NCBI RefSeq assembly: GCF_000150955.2
Contig: NC_011684.1
Location: 372,001-436,000, forward strand
From: Phaeodactylum tricornutum CCAP 1055/1
Lineage: Eukaryota > Bacillariophyta > Bacillariophyceae > Surirellales > Neidiaceae
DNA length: 64,000 nucleotides
Direction of reading: 5' to 3'
Each line of letters starts with the position of its first letter. The first letter of the stretch is position 1. Below are positions 1 to 11,668 of this stretch, piece after piece. Position numbers and translations under genes: made by a program. Below the pieces are notes generated by a model. That model had not been told where the DNA came from, ran no database searches, and was given only the letters and a program-made list of their open reading frames with translations.

Positions 1-3000
1 GTATCAGCAAGTTTCGGCTCCGCTGTTGACGAGCTTTGTTGATGGCTACAACGCGACTGTACGTACTAGCTAGTTCGCCACCAGGTTTGCAGCACTGTTT
101 GCCTCACACCTCGAATTTGACATGCTTTCAGATTATGGCCTATGGGCAGACTGGTTCGGGAAAGACTTTTACGATGGGGAGCGAAGCTCACACCGAGCTG
201 GAAGTAGGAATTAACACCGGCTTGATTCCTCGCTTTATGCACGGACTTTTCACGAGTTTGCAAAGCAAAAAAGACGCTTCCGACCTCGAACACTCCAACA
301 ACAGCCTGATCGACTATCATCTGCAGGCTTCATTTCTGGAAGTCTACGGCGAAGATGTACACGATCTCTTGGATCCAAGGCGCCATTCTCTGCCTCTACG
401 AGAAGATTCCAGCGGCGCTATCGTTTGCAACGGGCTCACGCATCGGGGCGTACAGACAGCTCAAGAGGTCTTGAACGTGTTGCACGAGGGGACCTTGAAC
501 CGCACCACTGCCGCAACGCTCATGAACTTGACGAGTAGTCGATCCCACGCCGTTTTCACCGTCACTCTTGCACAAAAATACTGTCGAGATGGAGTGGACG
601 TATCGGTGAGCAGTCGCTTTACCTTTGTTGACCTGGCGGGCAGTGAAAGAATGAAAAAGACTGGAGCTCAGGGGGAACGCGCTCGGGAGGGTATCAAAAT
701 TAACGAAGGTCTTCTCGCGTTAGGAAATGTCATCAATGCTTTAGCAGAAAACAAGAAAGCTCACGTTCCCTACCGCCAGTCCAAACTGACGCGCTTGCTA
801 CAAGATGCTCTGGGTGGAAATAGCCAGACGCTCTTTTTGGCCTGCGTTTCACCATCGGACACAAACGCCTCCGAAACCTTATCCACTATGCACTACGCCA
901 ATCGGGCCCGCAATATTCAAAACGCTCCCGTGCAGAATATCGATGCGGGTTTGCTGGAGTTGCAGCGCTACAAGGCTCTGACACACGTGCTTCAAGCGGA
1001 ACTCGTCAAGAGAGCTTTCGGTGTGCTTAACGAGAACTCCAACGTCGGTGAGGTCGAAGATGTATTGCTGGAACGTCCAGACGTCGTAGAGTACCTGCAA
1101 CATCTACAAGCTGTGGCGCAGGAGAAGCAAGCCTCGGTGTGTGTGACTGTTTCCCCGTCAACAGCAGCTACTATGCAGATGACTTCACCACGTGCCAAGG
1201 GCAAGACTGTTTCCATTGTCCAGTATTCTTCCCCTCAACCAAATATTGCTCCTGGTGGATCAGACAGTGATAAATCGGTCTTGGAACAATTTGACTCGGC
1301 CTTTTTGGATGAAGTGAACCCAGATGAAGAAATGGCGATTCTCGATCAGCTCCTGGAGCTTCAACAACGCGACCACGAGTTTGGAAAGGAAAAGCAGAAG
1401 GATGATGCCGAACTCAAGCAAATGGAGGGCGAGCTGGCCGAGCAACAGACAATGCTTCTGCAATTGCGCGAAAGTCTTCGGGTATATCACGACATGAAAA
1501 TAAAATACGAAGCACTAATGGCAGAGGTTGGACAACTCGAGGCGGAAAAGGCGCAGTTAGCAGAACAGCTCGACAAGGCTGCAGCTGATCCGTCGAAAGG
1601 ATGCTCCAAGGCCATTAAAAAAGAGCTCGAAATGGTGGAACAGTCATTGGCTCGGGCGCGGAATGAAACTCGAAAGCACCGACAACTATATCGTAAGGCT
1701 GAACAGGAAGCACAAAGATGCAAAGTCATGGAACGCAAAATTTCGGAGCTTAAACATGGTCGAGCTAACTTGATAAAAAAGCAAAAAGAAGCCGCAACGC
1801 GACACCGAGAGTACACCGAAGCACGGACAAGAGAAATTGCAACTTTAAAACGGAAAGAACGTAACGCAGAGAAGCGTGTTGGCAAACTGCAGACTGAAGT
1901 CTCCGTCCACAAGAGGAACCTCGACAAACGGCAGACTTATATCACTAAACTGTCAACGAAGTTGAAGCAAACAGAGTCCCATTTGATGAAATTACTGTCG
2001 CTACGAAATCGAGAGCTTCGAGACCGTACTAGTGCGACGCCGCAAAACCGCCTTTCGCTTTGTCCAAGCGGTCGTCGGAGCTCGGTCGTTGTGAAAAAAA
2101 GTGGTGGAGAACATGAGTTTGCTTCGTTGAACGACGAAGTCATATCGTTGAAGTTCCTTATCGAAAGACTCGTTTCGGAGAGAGTGGGAAAAGTGGAAAT
2201 TCAAGCAGAATATGAACAAAAGGTTGCCGAATACAGTCTAACGATGCGATCGATGGTAGAAGCTGTGAAGGATCTAGAGGAATCACGGAACAGTCGCTCC
2301 GAGCGCTTAAGTAATGATACAGAGGAAATGGTCCAAGAACATGAGCACGCGGTAGGGGAACTAGAGCTAAAGGTTGAGCTACTTGGGTCAGACCTAGAGA
2401 ATCTCCAAACGCATCTTGATACGTTTGAAGACGGCGATGAAACTAAGAGTGGGTCAGAAGTCAAAAATCTTGTGGCCAACCAAAGTGCCCCAGTTCTTCG
2501 TACACTCCTCGTTGAGATTTGTGAAACTCTGACAGAAGCCGAGGTAGGTCGTGTATCACTTTTTGCTGAATCTCTGTAACAAATAAACTCACCGCTCATT
2601 TTTTAATAGATCGAACGAAAAAAAACTACGAATGCTGTAAGCCGAAAAGATTCCGCACTGCGATGTCTCGAAAACGAAGTTGATGCTCTCAACTCTCGAC
2701 TGTTCGTTTTTACGAGAGAGCTGGCTGACCAAAGGCGTACTTCCGACAGTCAAACGGATCCACTAGAGACACTTGCCACCATACAAGCCCAGAATCTCTC
2801 TCTTACTAATCAAATAGAAGACTTGGTACGGGAAAGGTCTTTTCTGACGACGCAAACTGCAGATCTCCTTAAGCGTTTGCAAGTTGTCGATTTGGATTGC
2901 TTTGATGCGAAGGAACGGCTAGCGATGATGGAGGTCGCCTTGGAGCAAGTGGATGGCGTAGCAATGCCAGACCAAGTCCTGACAAAGATGCAGTCCCTTT

Positions 3001-5075
3001 GGCGCGAACTCGGAGTCTCGATAGACTCAAGGGCCTGCGTTCATACCGAGATTGAAAACTGTTTGGCTGATACGTGTAGCCGGAAACTTCGGGAAGTCTC
3101 GGAGCTGAAGGCGACGACAGAGGCAGACATTCTTAAGCTGGAGCAAGAGCTGCTGTCGATGCAAGCCTCTCTTGGAATCACGCCATCCGTAGACACAAAA
3201 TTGGCGGAGTCTAGCCTGGTTGAAAAGCTTAGATCGCTTCGCCAGAAACATGCCGAGATTCGCCCTTCTTATGCTAATGCCGTCAAGCGTCGAGAACATT
3301 TCGCGAAGCAAGCTTCCGACCTATGTTCTGCGATGGAAATTAATGTGCAAGATTTACCCGCAGAGCTTCAGGATATCATTACTAAGACATCAACACCTGA
3401 AAGTGATCTGGCCTCTTGTCAGCTGAACGAGAATTTTCTTGATCAGTGCAATAAGGAAATTACGGCTCTTCGTGTCAAAAAGTCCGAGCGGCTCGTGAAG
3501 AATTCGGAGATCCATAAAAAGTGTTTTGTACTTTGTCGTGAAATGAACTTGATTGATTCAGATGTAGTCAGTCTTGTTACGCAGAGCGCAAGGCACCGGC
3601 TAAAAAGTCTTCCAGGATGGTGGACTTCCGACGCCATCAACTGCGTTTCCAGAGCTGTTGTTGCCGATGCCGGAGTCATTAGAACGACGTCTTCTTTTAC
3701 CAATCATCTTAACATGGTGCACGAGGCATTGGAAAAGATCTCGAAGAGCCGTCGTGCATTGTCTGATAGACTTCGCGACATCATCGAGCGAACTCAGAAA
3801 ACACTTCTCGAAACTGTTGAAGGAGAAGTCGAAGCGATCGACGCATACGCCAGCTTCCATGAAGCGCTTTTCCGTTTGCCTGCTCTGTCGAAAGAGTGCA
3901 TTCAGGCCTGTATTACAGAGGTCAAAGCCCTTGTACCGGGAGTGGAAGCTATGACTCAAAGCGAGATCGAAGCCCTTACCGTGGTGTGGGAGGCTTTGAG
4001 CGTATCCTCCGGCGACCGAGGCAATTTCTGGAGCAGAATAGAAGAAAATTCGACGGAAATGCAGGCACTAGTTCTACGCCCTTTCGACGAGCTTTTGACT
4101 TTGTCGGCGTGCGATGGGGAACAATGGATACTCTCTGCAGTCAAGGACGTTACCAATCAATTCGTCGAATTGGAGACTCGGCTCTTTAAACTTCAAAGTA
4201 TTCATGGCGAAGTTGAAAAGCTTCGGGCCAAACAGGAAGCCAAGAGCAGCATAATTTCACTTGATTCTGAGATTCGAATCCTTAGTGCAGAGCTAGCTGA
4301 ATTTGAAGACAGCCAGTGCAACAAACAACGCCTTTTAAGCAAGAAATCTGGTAGCTCCAACTTACTCAAGGAGGAGCGCTTTCGCAAACAGATGCAGGGA
4401 AAATTTGCCGCAAAACTTGAGCAACTCTCATCGTTACTGAAGGCTTGGCTCAGCGACGAAGGAACAAACTTCCATTCCAACCTTTTGAGTTATGAAGTCA
4501 GCTCACTTTTACAGAGCTCTGAACATATGGACACCTGGGTCGAGCAAAGGACCGAGTTTATGCACCTCCGTACTGTCCAGGCAAAAAGTGCAATGAAGAG
4601 ACCAAAGAGCGCTCAAGGGGAAGACCGTTTTTCACCGGTCAGTCGCAAACGCTCCGCTCGCTCCCAACTTCCCCAACCTGGTGAGTCAGTTTTGAAGAAG
4701 CCGAAGACTTCTGTGACGGATACTGCACAGCCACGACGACCTGCTACCTTCGCACGCGGTAGCAAGCGGAAGCCATCACCTGAAAACGTAGTGCCGACAC
4801 AGGCACGCCTTACGAAAGCTTCGCGAACAACACGCACAGCTTCATCTTCTTCCTCCTCCAGTCGAAGCGCATCACCTAGTCCGGGCAAAGATATGGCTAA
4901 GGTAAAGAACATCCGCCGACAGCCGCTATCCCCAAAGCGAGTCCAGAGGCAAACTGATTCAAAGGCCACCAAAGCAAATTCGAAGCGTTTGACGTTGCCG
5001 CCCTTTGGCCATGTTTTGGAGCAGGCGTCGACCCCACGAAACATGAGCAAGGAAAACAGCACCGACATTGACTGA
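1..5075 (+). CDS. Kinesin-4-like motor fused to a PRC1/Ase1/MAP65-like region (5' partial)
   Basis: The gene runs off the left edge. Visible exons are 1..58, 132..2543 and 2610..5075, joined by two phase-0 introns (59..131 GTACGT...TTTCAG; 2544..2609 GTAGGT...AATAG), giving about 1,640 visible residues. Exon 1 plus exon 2 read DGYNAT-IMAYGQTGSGKT, the kinesin P-loop. Switch I (SSRSHAVF), switch II (VDLAGSER) and the kinesin-4-type PYRQSKLTRLLQD follow by nt 830. Nt 1290-2870 encode long charged coiled coils. From about nt 2880 the protein resembles the MAP65/Ase1/PRC1 family: LWRELGVS (nt 2997), VVWEALSV (about 3980) and NLLKEERFRK (about 4360). The last 160 residues are basic and rich in Ser/Pro, with a KEN box at 5049..5057. 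Inference: an anaphase midzone motor carrying its own antiparallel microtubule bundler. The N-terminal motor start lies upstream of the window. The kinesin call is very secure; the MAP65 call is good. Confidence 0.9.
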
Positions 5076-5218
5076 ACTTATAACTATACAAAAAAAACGA
5101 AGTTTTTGATCGCTCTCTTTAGTATACATCGAATATTATTACTAGTGATCGCAAAAGCATAGCAGCACTCACTCAGTTTACATGCAAGTGCATAAATAAG
5201 GAGGTTCACAATCTAAAT

Positions 5219-6802
5219 TCATCGCAACCCCATATCATTCAGCCACACCATGAGAACGCAAACATTGTCGGCTGATCCACGGCGCATCGCTTCGCGGGCG
5301 ACGAACTTCGCCATATTCCTCCGGAGTACCAGTTTGTAGTTCTCGCGATCATCCTTGTGTAAGCTCTCTCGATCTAATTCCTGTTCCATCTGTCTATGCA
5401 CATAAGAGATAACATCCTGACTCGTCATGACATCCCACAACCCATCCGAAGCGAGTAAAAAGAATTCATCGTCTTGTTCCTGCACAGGATAGTGTTGAAT
5501 TTCGACTTGCCCAGATACGATGGGTTTGGCGTACCGATCGCCGATCGCTCGACTAAGACTCAGATTTCGGACTCGATGCACCTTGCTTATAAGATCCCAT
5601 TCAATTGTTTCGCCCATGGCCAAGATACGCGCCTTCTCGCGATCATCATTTGGTTTGTGGTCTCGCGTGAGATCAACGGCGTTTTGATTACGCGACAAGA
5701 TAGCCCGACTATCGCCAACGTTAGCCGACAGCAAAGTTCGCTTTCCTTCTTCCGATTCATGTACGACCACCACCACAGCTGTGCTTCCTTGATATTGCAA
5801 GCCATCATCTTCCAGAACATCCTGCTCCATTTCGTCGAAGGCATCCCGTAAGGCTGCCACGTGCGAAAGCACCGAACTCGCATCGGTCAATTCGTGTTGT
5901 TTGCGTGCGAGGGCGGCGCAAGTTTTGTTGTACAAATTAACCCGTAGCCGCTGGCTGACTCCTCCACCCCCGTGTCCGTCAAAGACACCAGCAAAACGGC
6001 CGCCGTTGGCTACTACGTATTCGTCTTCCATGGTCATGCGGCCTCCTTGAAGTGCGCGGACCGAAACCTGCAGGGTCCGGACAAGAAACAACCGCACAGA
6101 ATAACGAAGAGGTCAGCAACTCAGTGAATAAATGAATACACGAAAAGCCATTCTCTGGGACGCAAATTCACTTACATCGTACGGTTTCTGACGCACACTT
6201 CCTCTCGTAACAGAGTTGCCACCCAATTGTACTACGGTAGCTGTTTCTATAGAACTCGCTGGATTTTCGGTGGTACTAGCACTAGTGGCAGCAGCAGATA
6301 TAGACAAAGCCTTCCGGTTCGGTGATTTCGAGGGGCAATGCTCGCCGATCGAGTGCGCGACATCGGCGAACACGAGCGAGCCCAAGATACCGTTCGTCCC
6401 TTTGCCGTCCCCATCGTTACCTCCGCCGCCGTGCGATACCAACTTTGTGGGTTCAGACCAAATTGAAGAGACAACGAGTTGAGCAGGACTGTTTGGTGCA
6501 GGAATAGTGTGGTTATGGGGATCTTCAGAGGTAGCAGTAGTTGTGGGAAACGCCAAGACTAAGACGCTAGTAGTTAAGAGAGCCAGCGCGCTGGCGACGA
6601 TTACTTCAGTGCATCGTGAATTCACTGGACGGTGGATGTAAAGTGACAATGAAGATACAGAGTTCGAGGAAAACCACACTTTCACTGATTGATGGGTTGC
6701 CCAGCTTGAATTAGCTGCCTCGAGCCCACGTACTCGTCTTTGTGCTACCAACGACGGGGAAGTGAATCGAGAGGAAGAGAGATGCGCCAGACGGTAGCTC
6801 AT
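5219..6802 (-). CDS. PP2C-family Ser/Thr phosphatase with N-terminal membrane segment
   Basis: Two exons, complement(join(5219..6067,6176..6802)); the 108-bp phase-0 intron joins QKPYD to VSVRALQGG. The product is 491 residues. All PP2C metal-binding blocks are present in exon 2: MTMEDEY, VFDGHGGGG, NVGDSRAILSR, LSLSRAIGDRYAKP, LLASDGLWDVM and SADNVCVLM. It should be a Mg/Mn-dependent protein phosphatase. The exon 1 product is low complexity except for a strongly hydrophobic stretch at residues 65-86, probably a signal anchor, so the enzyme is likely membrane-tethered. The start is the first ATG (6802); the frame continues upstream only with non-ATG codons. It lies tail to tail with the kinesin gene, 143 bp away. 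Substrate and compartment cannot be read from sequence. Confidence 0.93.
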
Positions 6803-7871
6803 TCTAGGGTGCAACCGAGATTGGACTTAATCAGTAGAGTGTGTGTGAGCGGAGTATCAAACGGTAAGGATCAGATATATGTCAGATCAACCGACTCTAT
6901 TGCCCGTTTCCCAATTCTGAATTCGTGTAGGTGAGTATGTTGCGTTGTTCGTGCGGTTTGTTTTGCTTTGTTCTGGATTGTGTTCTCTCCTCGTGACACC
7001 ATACTCACCTTGACGACAGGCTGTCCGCGAACTGGTATGTTTTCATTCGTCGATACTGATCGTCTCTGATCGCGGAAAGATACCGTTAGACGACGGACGT
7101 ACCCTTCGGGGGGCTTCTACCAATCCAGAGACCTCCTATAATTAACTTCGACACAGTCACCGGAGTTTAGTAGCGAATCTGGGTCTTCAAACCCACATCT
7201 TTCCCTCTCACTAACGGCAACATAACACAGCGTGGGTTTTGCGAAGATGTTCGGATTGCTTCTGGATCAGCAAGCCGACGCCAAAAAACATTGTTAGGGC
7301 CATCATGACCGTTCAATAGCGAAGCCGTAAGTTTGGTTTCACCAGACTTGACGGCGGAAGAAGCACGCCCGAGCAGGATTCTCGGGACGTTGTTGCGTCA
7401 TGTTCGAGCCTCCTCGGATACCATATCAGCAATCGAAACGAAAAACGGAATTGTGTTGGGTGTCACCGATACAAATTTGTAGCCCCAAACAATAGTCTTC
7501 ATTTTGGCTGCGAAATGTGTTTGACGGCGGATCTGCAAAGTGTACACACCAGTACGAGTGAAAATTTTGGGAATCCGTGCTTGATGCCTCTCAACGAGGA
7601 GCTCGCTTCCAAATCGCCAATGTCGAAGTATGGACTAGTACTCCACATTCAATAGTTGATGAGTCGGAACAAGCCGAAATGTCCACGCTCTCTTTGGACG
7701 GAGGCCCCGAATGCAACGATTGACCGTCGTATTCTCATCGGTAACATGTAAAAGCGGTTTTGACAAAGCTTTGTTTTAAAATGAACCATTGACTACCATT
7801 CCTAGCCACACATGTAGACGACGAAATGAGTCTCTTTGTTGTTGATTCATCACTTAATACGTGTCTAATAT
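6803..7871. other. Intergenic region between PP2C and galactokinase, no gene seen
   Basis: About 1.07 kb between two minus-strand genes. The right part must hold the galactokinase 3' end and the left part the PP2C promoter. Only short ORFs without recognisable motifs occur. A small stem (TGGGT/ACCCA) sits near 7180-7200. I see no tRNA, tandem array or transposon protein. Confidence 0.6.
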
Positions 7872-9251
7872 TTACTTCAAAAAGGCACTCTCCGCCTTGC
7901 AATCCATATCAATCGCTAAAACCCGGGCTCCTTCCGCCGGTTCTGTCAAAAAGCACTCGGCTTGTTTCCCATACTTGGCTTCGTAAGATGATTGTAAATG
8001 CTTTATGAGTCCTTCGACAACTCGGCGTTGAACGAAAGTGACCGTACAACCGCCAAAACCGCCGCCGGTCATGCGGGAACCGTACACACCTTCGTACGCC
8101 TGAGCTACTTCGACGAGATAGTCAACTTCTTCACAGCTTACTTCGTACTCGTCTCGCAAGCTTGCGTGGGACGCATTCATAAGTTCTCCAACATGATCCC
8201 ACAGTCCCATTTTCAGAGCAACCTTGCACTCTTTGGTGCGAACATTTTCGTTAACGACGTGGAGAGCTCGATGGTAAGAAATCTTATTCATCTTAGCTTC
8301 GGCCTCTTTCACGTCATCCTTAGTGGCGTCTCGCAGAGAAAGTACGTGGTAGAGCGGAATGGACTGCATTGCTAGGAGCGCATCGTGACACTGGGCTCGT
8401 CGGATCCCATACTCGGAATCGGCAATGCTGTGCGTGACCTTTGAGTTGGTGATAAGAATAACGGGATCTTCTGGTGTATTTGCTTTCATAGTGACGTGTT
8501 CAATTTCCAGTGATTGGCAGTCAATGAGCATAAGTTTGCCGACTTGGGCGGCAGACGAGGCTAGTTGATCCATGATACCGCATGGCGAATGTGCCCAATC
8601 GTTTTCGGCTTTCTGACAACGTAACGCGCGTTCCTTTCGAATATCCTTTTCTTTGGCGGAGGAATAGGCCATATTTTCCGGCAGGAAGCATTCGAAGAAT
8701 GTCGCGACTGCAACTTCGAGCGATGCCGAACTGGACAGACCGGAGCTCAAAGGAACATCGCTAGCAATGGCCATAGACAGGTCTATAGTGCACCCTTCTT
8801 TGGGAAGATCGTGCATGTACTGTTGTACTACCCCGACTACGTAGTTGACCCATGATCGCGGTTCATCCGCATCTGGTGGACGACTTGTGCCGTTCAGCCG
8901 GCGTTCTTCAACAATACTTCCGTTAAGGGCCTTTTCGGAAATGAGTCGCAGACGCATCGACGTCGGTCCATTGCCCTTGCCGGTATGGCAAAAGCCGGTT
9001 CCGTAAATCACGGTGGAAAAGTCGATGGCCAAGGGTAAGACAAATCCACCCGTGTAATCGACGTGCTCGCCAATTAAATTGACCCGTCCTGGTGCCGCCA
9101 CCACGTACGCCGGGGGTTTGTGGTCCTGCACAAAGGAGGAAAGGTGTTTCTGGTACAAGCCCTTGGCGGAGTCTACAAGAGTCTGCAAGTTCGGTGCCAA
9201 CGAAGCCTTGGCTATCTTGGGAGGCAACGCCGTACTCGCAGAATCCGTCAT
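7872..9251 (-). CDS. Galactokinase (GHMP kinase)
   Basis: Single exon, 459 residues from the ATG at 9251. The frame stays open a further 102 codons upstream without looking conserved, and its upstream codons include no better start next to the family N-terminus. It phosphorylates galactose at C1 with ATP, the first step of the Leloir pathway. Motif 1, the galactokinase signature (GRVNLIGEHVDYTGG, residues 55-69), is complete. GHMP motif 2 (PLSSGLSSSASLE) and motif 3 (GSRMTGGGFGGCTV) are also intact, as is the CGIMDQLASSA segment containing the catalytic Asp. Length fits the eukaryotic enzyme. No targeting peptide is obvious, so it is presumably cytosolic. It is divergent from the MATE transporter gene with 685 bp between the starts. 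Confidence 0.95.
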   Translation of the reverse strand: MTDSASTALPPKIAKASLAPNLQTLVDSAKGLYQKHLSSFVQDHKPPAYVVAAPGRVNLIGEHVDYTGGFVLPLAIDFSTVIYGTGFCHTGKGNGPTSMRLRLISEKALNGSIVEERRLNGTSRPPDADEPRSWVNYVVGVVQQYMHDLPKEGCTIDLSMAIASDVPLSSGLSSSASLEVAVATFFECFLPENMAYSSAKEKDIRKERALRCQKAENDWAHSPCGIMDQLASSAAQVGKLMLIDCQSLEIEHVTMKANTPEDPVILITNSKVTHSIADSEYGIRRAQCHDALLAMQSIPLYHVLSLRDATKDDVKEAEAKMNKISYHRALHVVNENVRTKECKVALKMGLWDHVGELMNASHASLRDEYEVSCEEVDYLVEVAQAYEGVYGSRMTGGGFGGCTVTFVQRRVVEGLIKHLQSSYEAKYGKQAECFLTEPAEGARVLAIDMDCKAESAFLK

Positions 9252-9936
9252 GCTTGAGACACTGCAATCGATCAGGGTTCTGATGTCAAGTATTGAGTGG
9301 TACAAGCAAGAAAGAACGTGAGAGGTCAACGGAGAAGAGTCTTTCCAAGTTGCAAAAGCCCAAACCTCCAAGAGACAGGCGAGTTCCTTCCAAAAGATTT
9401 TCGGTTGGCGTCGCAAAGCAGAAACGTCAAGGTAAAATACCCAGCGGTGATTGGTCGTTGGCGGGTAGCAGTCATTGATGACGCCGCTAGCGCTCGGGAA
9501 TCGATACATCCCTGGGACTTGAAATGCGTTTCTTTGAAAATTGAGAGTGAGTCGCATATAATGCAGCTTTGTGTTCCCGATTGGTCAGTGTACAATCAAC
9601 CACTACTTGTCGTGCGTGCTCAGATTCTACGGCGGTAACATTAACATGACATAAATTCAAATGTTTATGACTGTGACAGCATTCGGGTCGCGCATCGTGA
9701 AATGCCCCCCTACCCTCTCGCCTAGCTAATAGAGTTTTCTTTACAATCAGGTGCATTTCAACGATGACAGGAGATGACTAAATGTGAAAAGGGACTCGCA
9801 CAAAGAAAAAGGAACAAACAGATACCAACGGAAGCTCTCGAGCACCATTCCGTCATCAATTCAATGTACAGCATATTTCTTGGTTCCTAGTATTGTTTTG
9901 TGGAATGCATTGTGCGTAACTGTCTTTTTAGGAATT
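9252..9936. promoter_or_regulatory. Shared divergent upstream region of galactokinase and MATE genes
   Basis: The 685 bp between two divergent ATGs must contain both promoters. A pyrimidine-rich CTGTCTTTTTAG ends at 9931, just before the MATE ATG at 9937. It resembles a splice acceptor, so a 5'-UTR intron is possible. No specific factor site can be named. Confidence 0.4.
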
Positions 9937-11619
9937 ATGACAGAAACATCATTTTACGTTTCGAGTGGGAATCCCGAGCTCGACACAGAAGATGATCACA
10001 CCAGCTCCAGCTGGGAAGAGCTCCGGCAAGGCTACGACTGCGCTGAGACGGCAGGAATACAAACAAATAAGTTGGTGTCACTCACAAATTCCCCCCTGAC
10101 AGAGCCTTTTCAAGTTCTCGAAGAGGCCCAGAAGCTTTTTCACATTGCCTTGCCTTCGGTCTTGATCCAGTTCAGTCTATTTTTCATTTTTCCCATGTCG
10201 GCTTCGGCGGTTGGACGTAATGTTGGAACAGTTGAGCTGGCTGCTTTTTCTCTTGGATCCTTAATTGGAAATCTGACTTGTTTGTCAATCATGGAAGGTG
10301 CCTTGACTGCGGCTGATACGCTCATGCCGCGAGCTTTTGGAACAGGCCAGTACGAGGAAGTTGGACGGATCGCCATTCGGGGCACCGTCGTGTGCTTATG
10401 TCTTTTGCTACCACCTATCATCCCACTCTGTGGCTATGGGGGTTGGATCTTGGAAACACTTGGACAAGACCCAGACGCTTCGCAGCTCGCAGAAACCTGG
10501 ATTCGCGTTTACTTTTTGGGCGTATTCCCGAATTTGGGCTTTAGGATTTTGTTGCGCTTTCTACTATGTCAGCATCAACCATGGCCAATGGTGATTTCTA
10601 GTGCCGTTCCTTGTTTCTTGGTACATCCAATTCTCTTGCGACATTTGGTACCGACTATGGGTCTGGAAGGATCGGCCTTGGCAATTGTTCTAACTCAGTG
10701 GATATCACTGTTCCTACTAATCGCCATACTTGTTGTGAAACCCATGCACAAATCGGAAACCTGGCCCGGTTTGTCCTGGTTGTATGTCAAAGAAGCCTTG
10801 GCAGTAGGACCGTCCCTAAAGTTTCTGCATTTGAGTGTTGGTGGCATCATGTCCATGAACGAATGGTGGTTCTTTGAAATTATGGTAAGATTGGTTTTGC
10901 CACATTTGCTTACAGTTAGCCGTACATCTTGAGACTCAACTACATATGCATTTTTTTCTTCTTAAACAGTGCTTTGTTGCGGGCAGTTTTGGTGTGATCC
11001 CACTCTGCGTTCATACGATCGCCTACAACTTGGTACCACTATTGTTTATGATCCCACTCGGTATTTTGATTGGATTGACGGTCCGCATGGGTCACGTCAT
11101 TGTGGAAAATCCAAAGCATGCCAAACAAATGGCATGCTGGTGTATGGGTCTGACGGCAGGTATCGGAGCTGTGGTTGCAACGTTGCTGCACGTTTTTCGG
11201 TACCAGATCATTGCAACATTTACCAGTGACGAAGAAGTCATTGAACCGATATTTGGGGACATTTATGTTATTACATCTTTCTTTTGTATATATTTGGCAT
11301 CAGCCAAGCCATTCTACGAGCGTTGGGTATGCAGTGGCGCATGGCAGCGATTATTTCGGGTTTTCTGTACTTTTTTACCCTTCCAGCGGTCGTCTACTTT
11401 GCGGTAATTCGGGGCGGTGGACTTGATGCGCTTTGGACTGTCTTGCCTATATTTTACACGATTTTGCAAGGGCTGCTGGCTCTGGGCTATGTAATGGTAG
11501 ATTGGGAGAGGCACGCATGTACTATACGGGAGGGCATTCAGCGGAGTGCAGCCGAAGCCAAGGGTTTGGAATCGAACGAAACGACCTTGCTCCTAGCGTC
11601 GCCGAAACGAACTTTTTAA
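9937..11619 (+). CDS. MATE-family multidrug/metabolite antiporter, with an apparent frame change
   Basis: Exon 1 is 9937..10884. An 85-bp phase-0 intron (10885..10969) follows, with exon 2 from 10970. Exon 1 encodes TM segments typical of MATE proteins (PSVLIQFSLFFIF, LAAFSLGSLIGNLTC, GALTAADTLMPRAFGTGQ). Exon 2 continues with CVHTIAYNLVPLLFMIPLGI and ends in ISQAILRALGMQWRMAAIIS, the family motif after TM10. The frame open to about 11280 (...YVITSFFC) differs from the one that carries ISQAILRALGMQ and ends at 11619. The step is about one base near a TTTCTTTTG run at 11278-11286. No GT/AG pair of correct phase removes it, so this is an indel, a sequencing error or a true break. Family function is Na+- or H+-coupled efflux. 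It is convergent with RBBP5, 49 bp away. Confidence 0.85.
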
Positions 11620-11668
11620 GAGTAAACCCCGTCAAACGAAACAATGAAACCATTGTAATTGTTTATAC

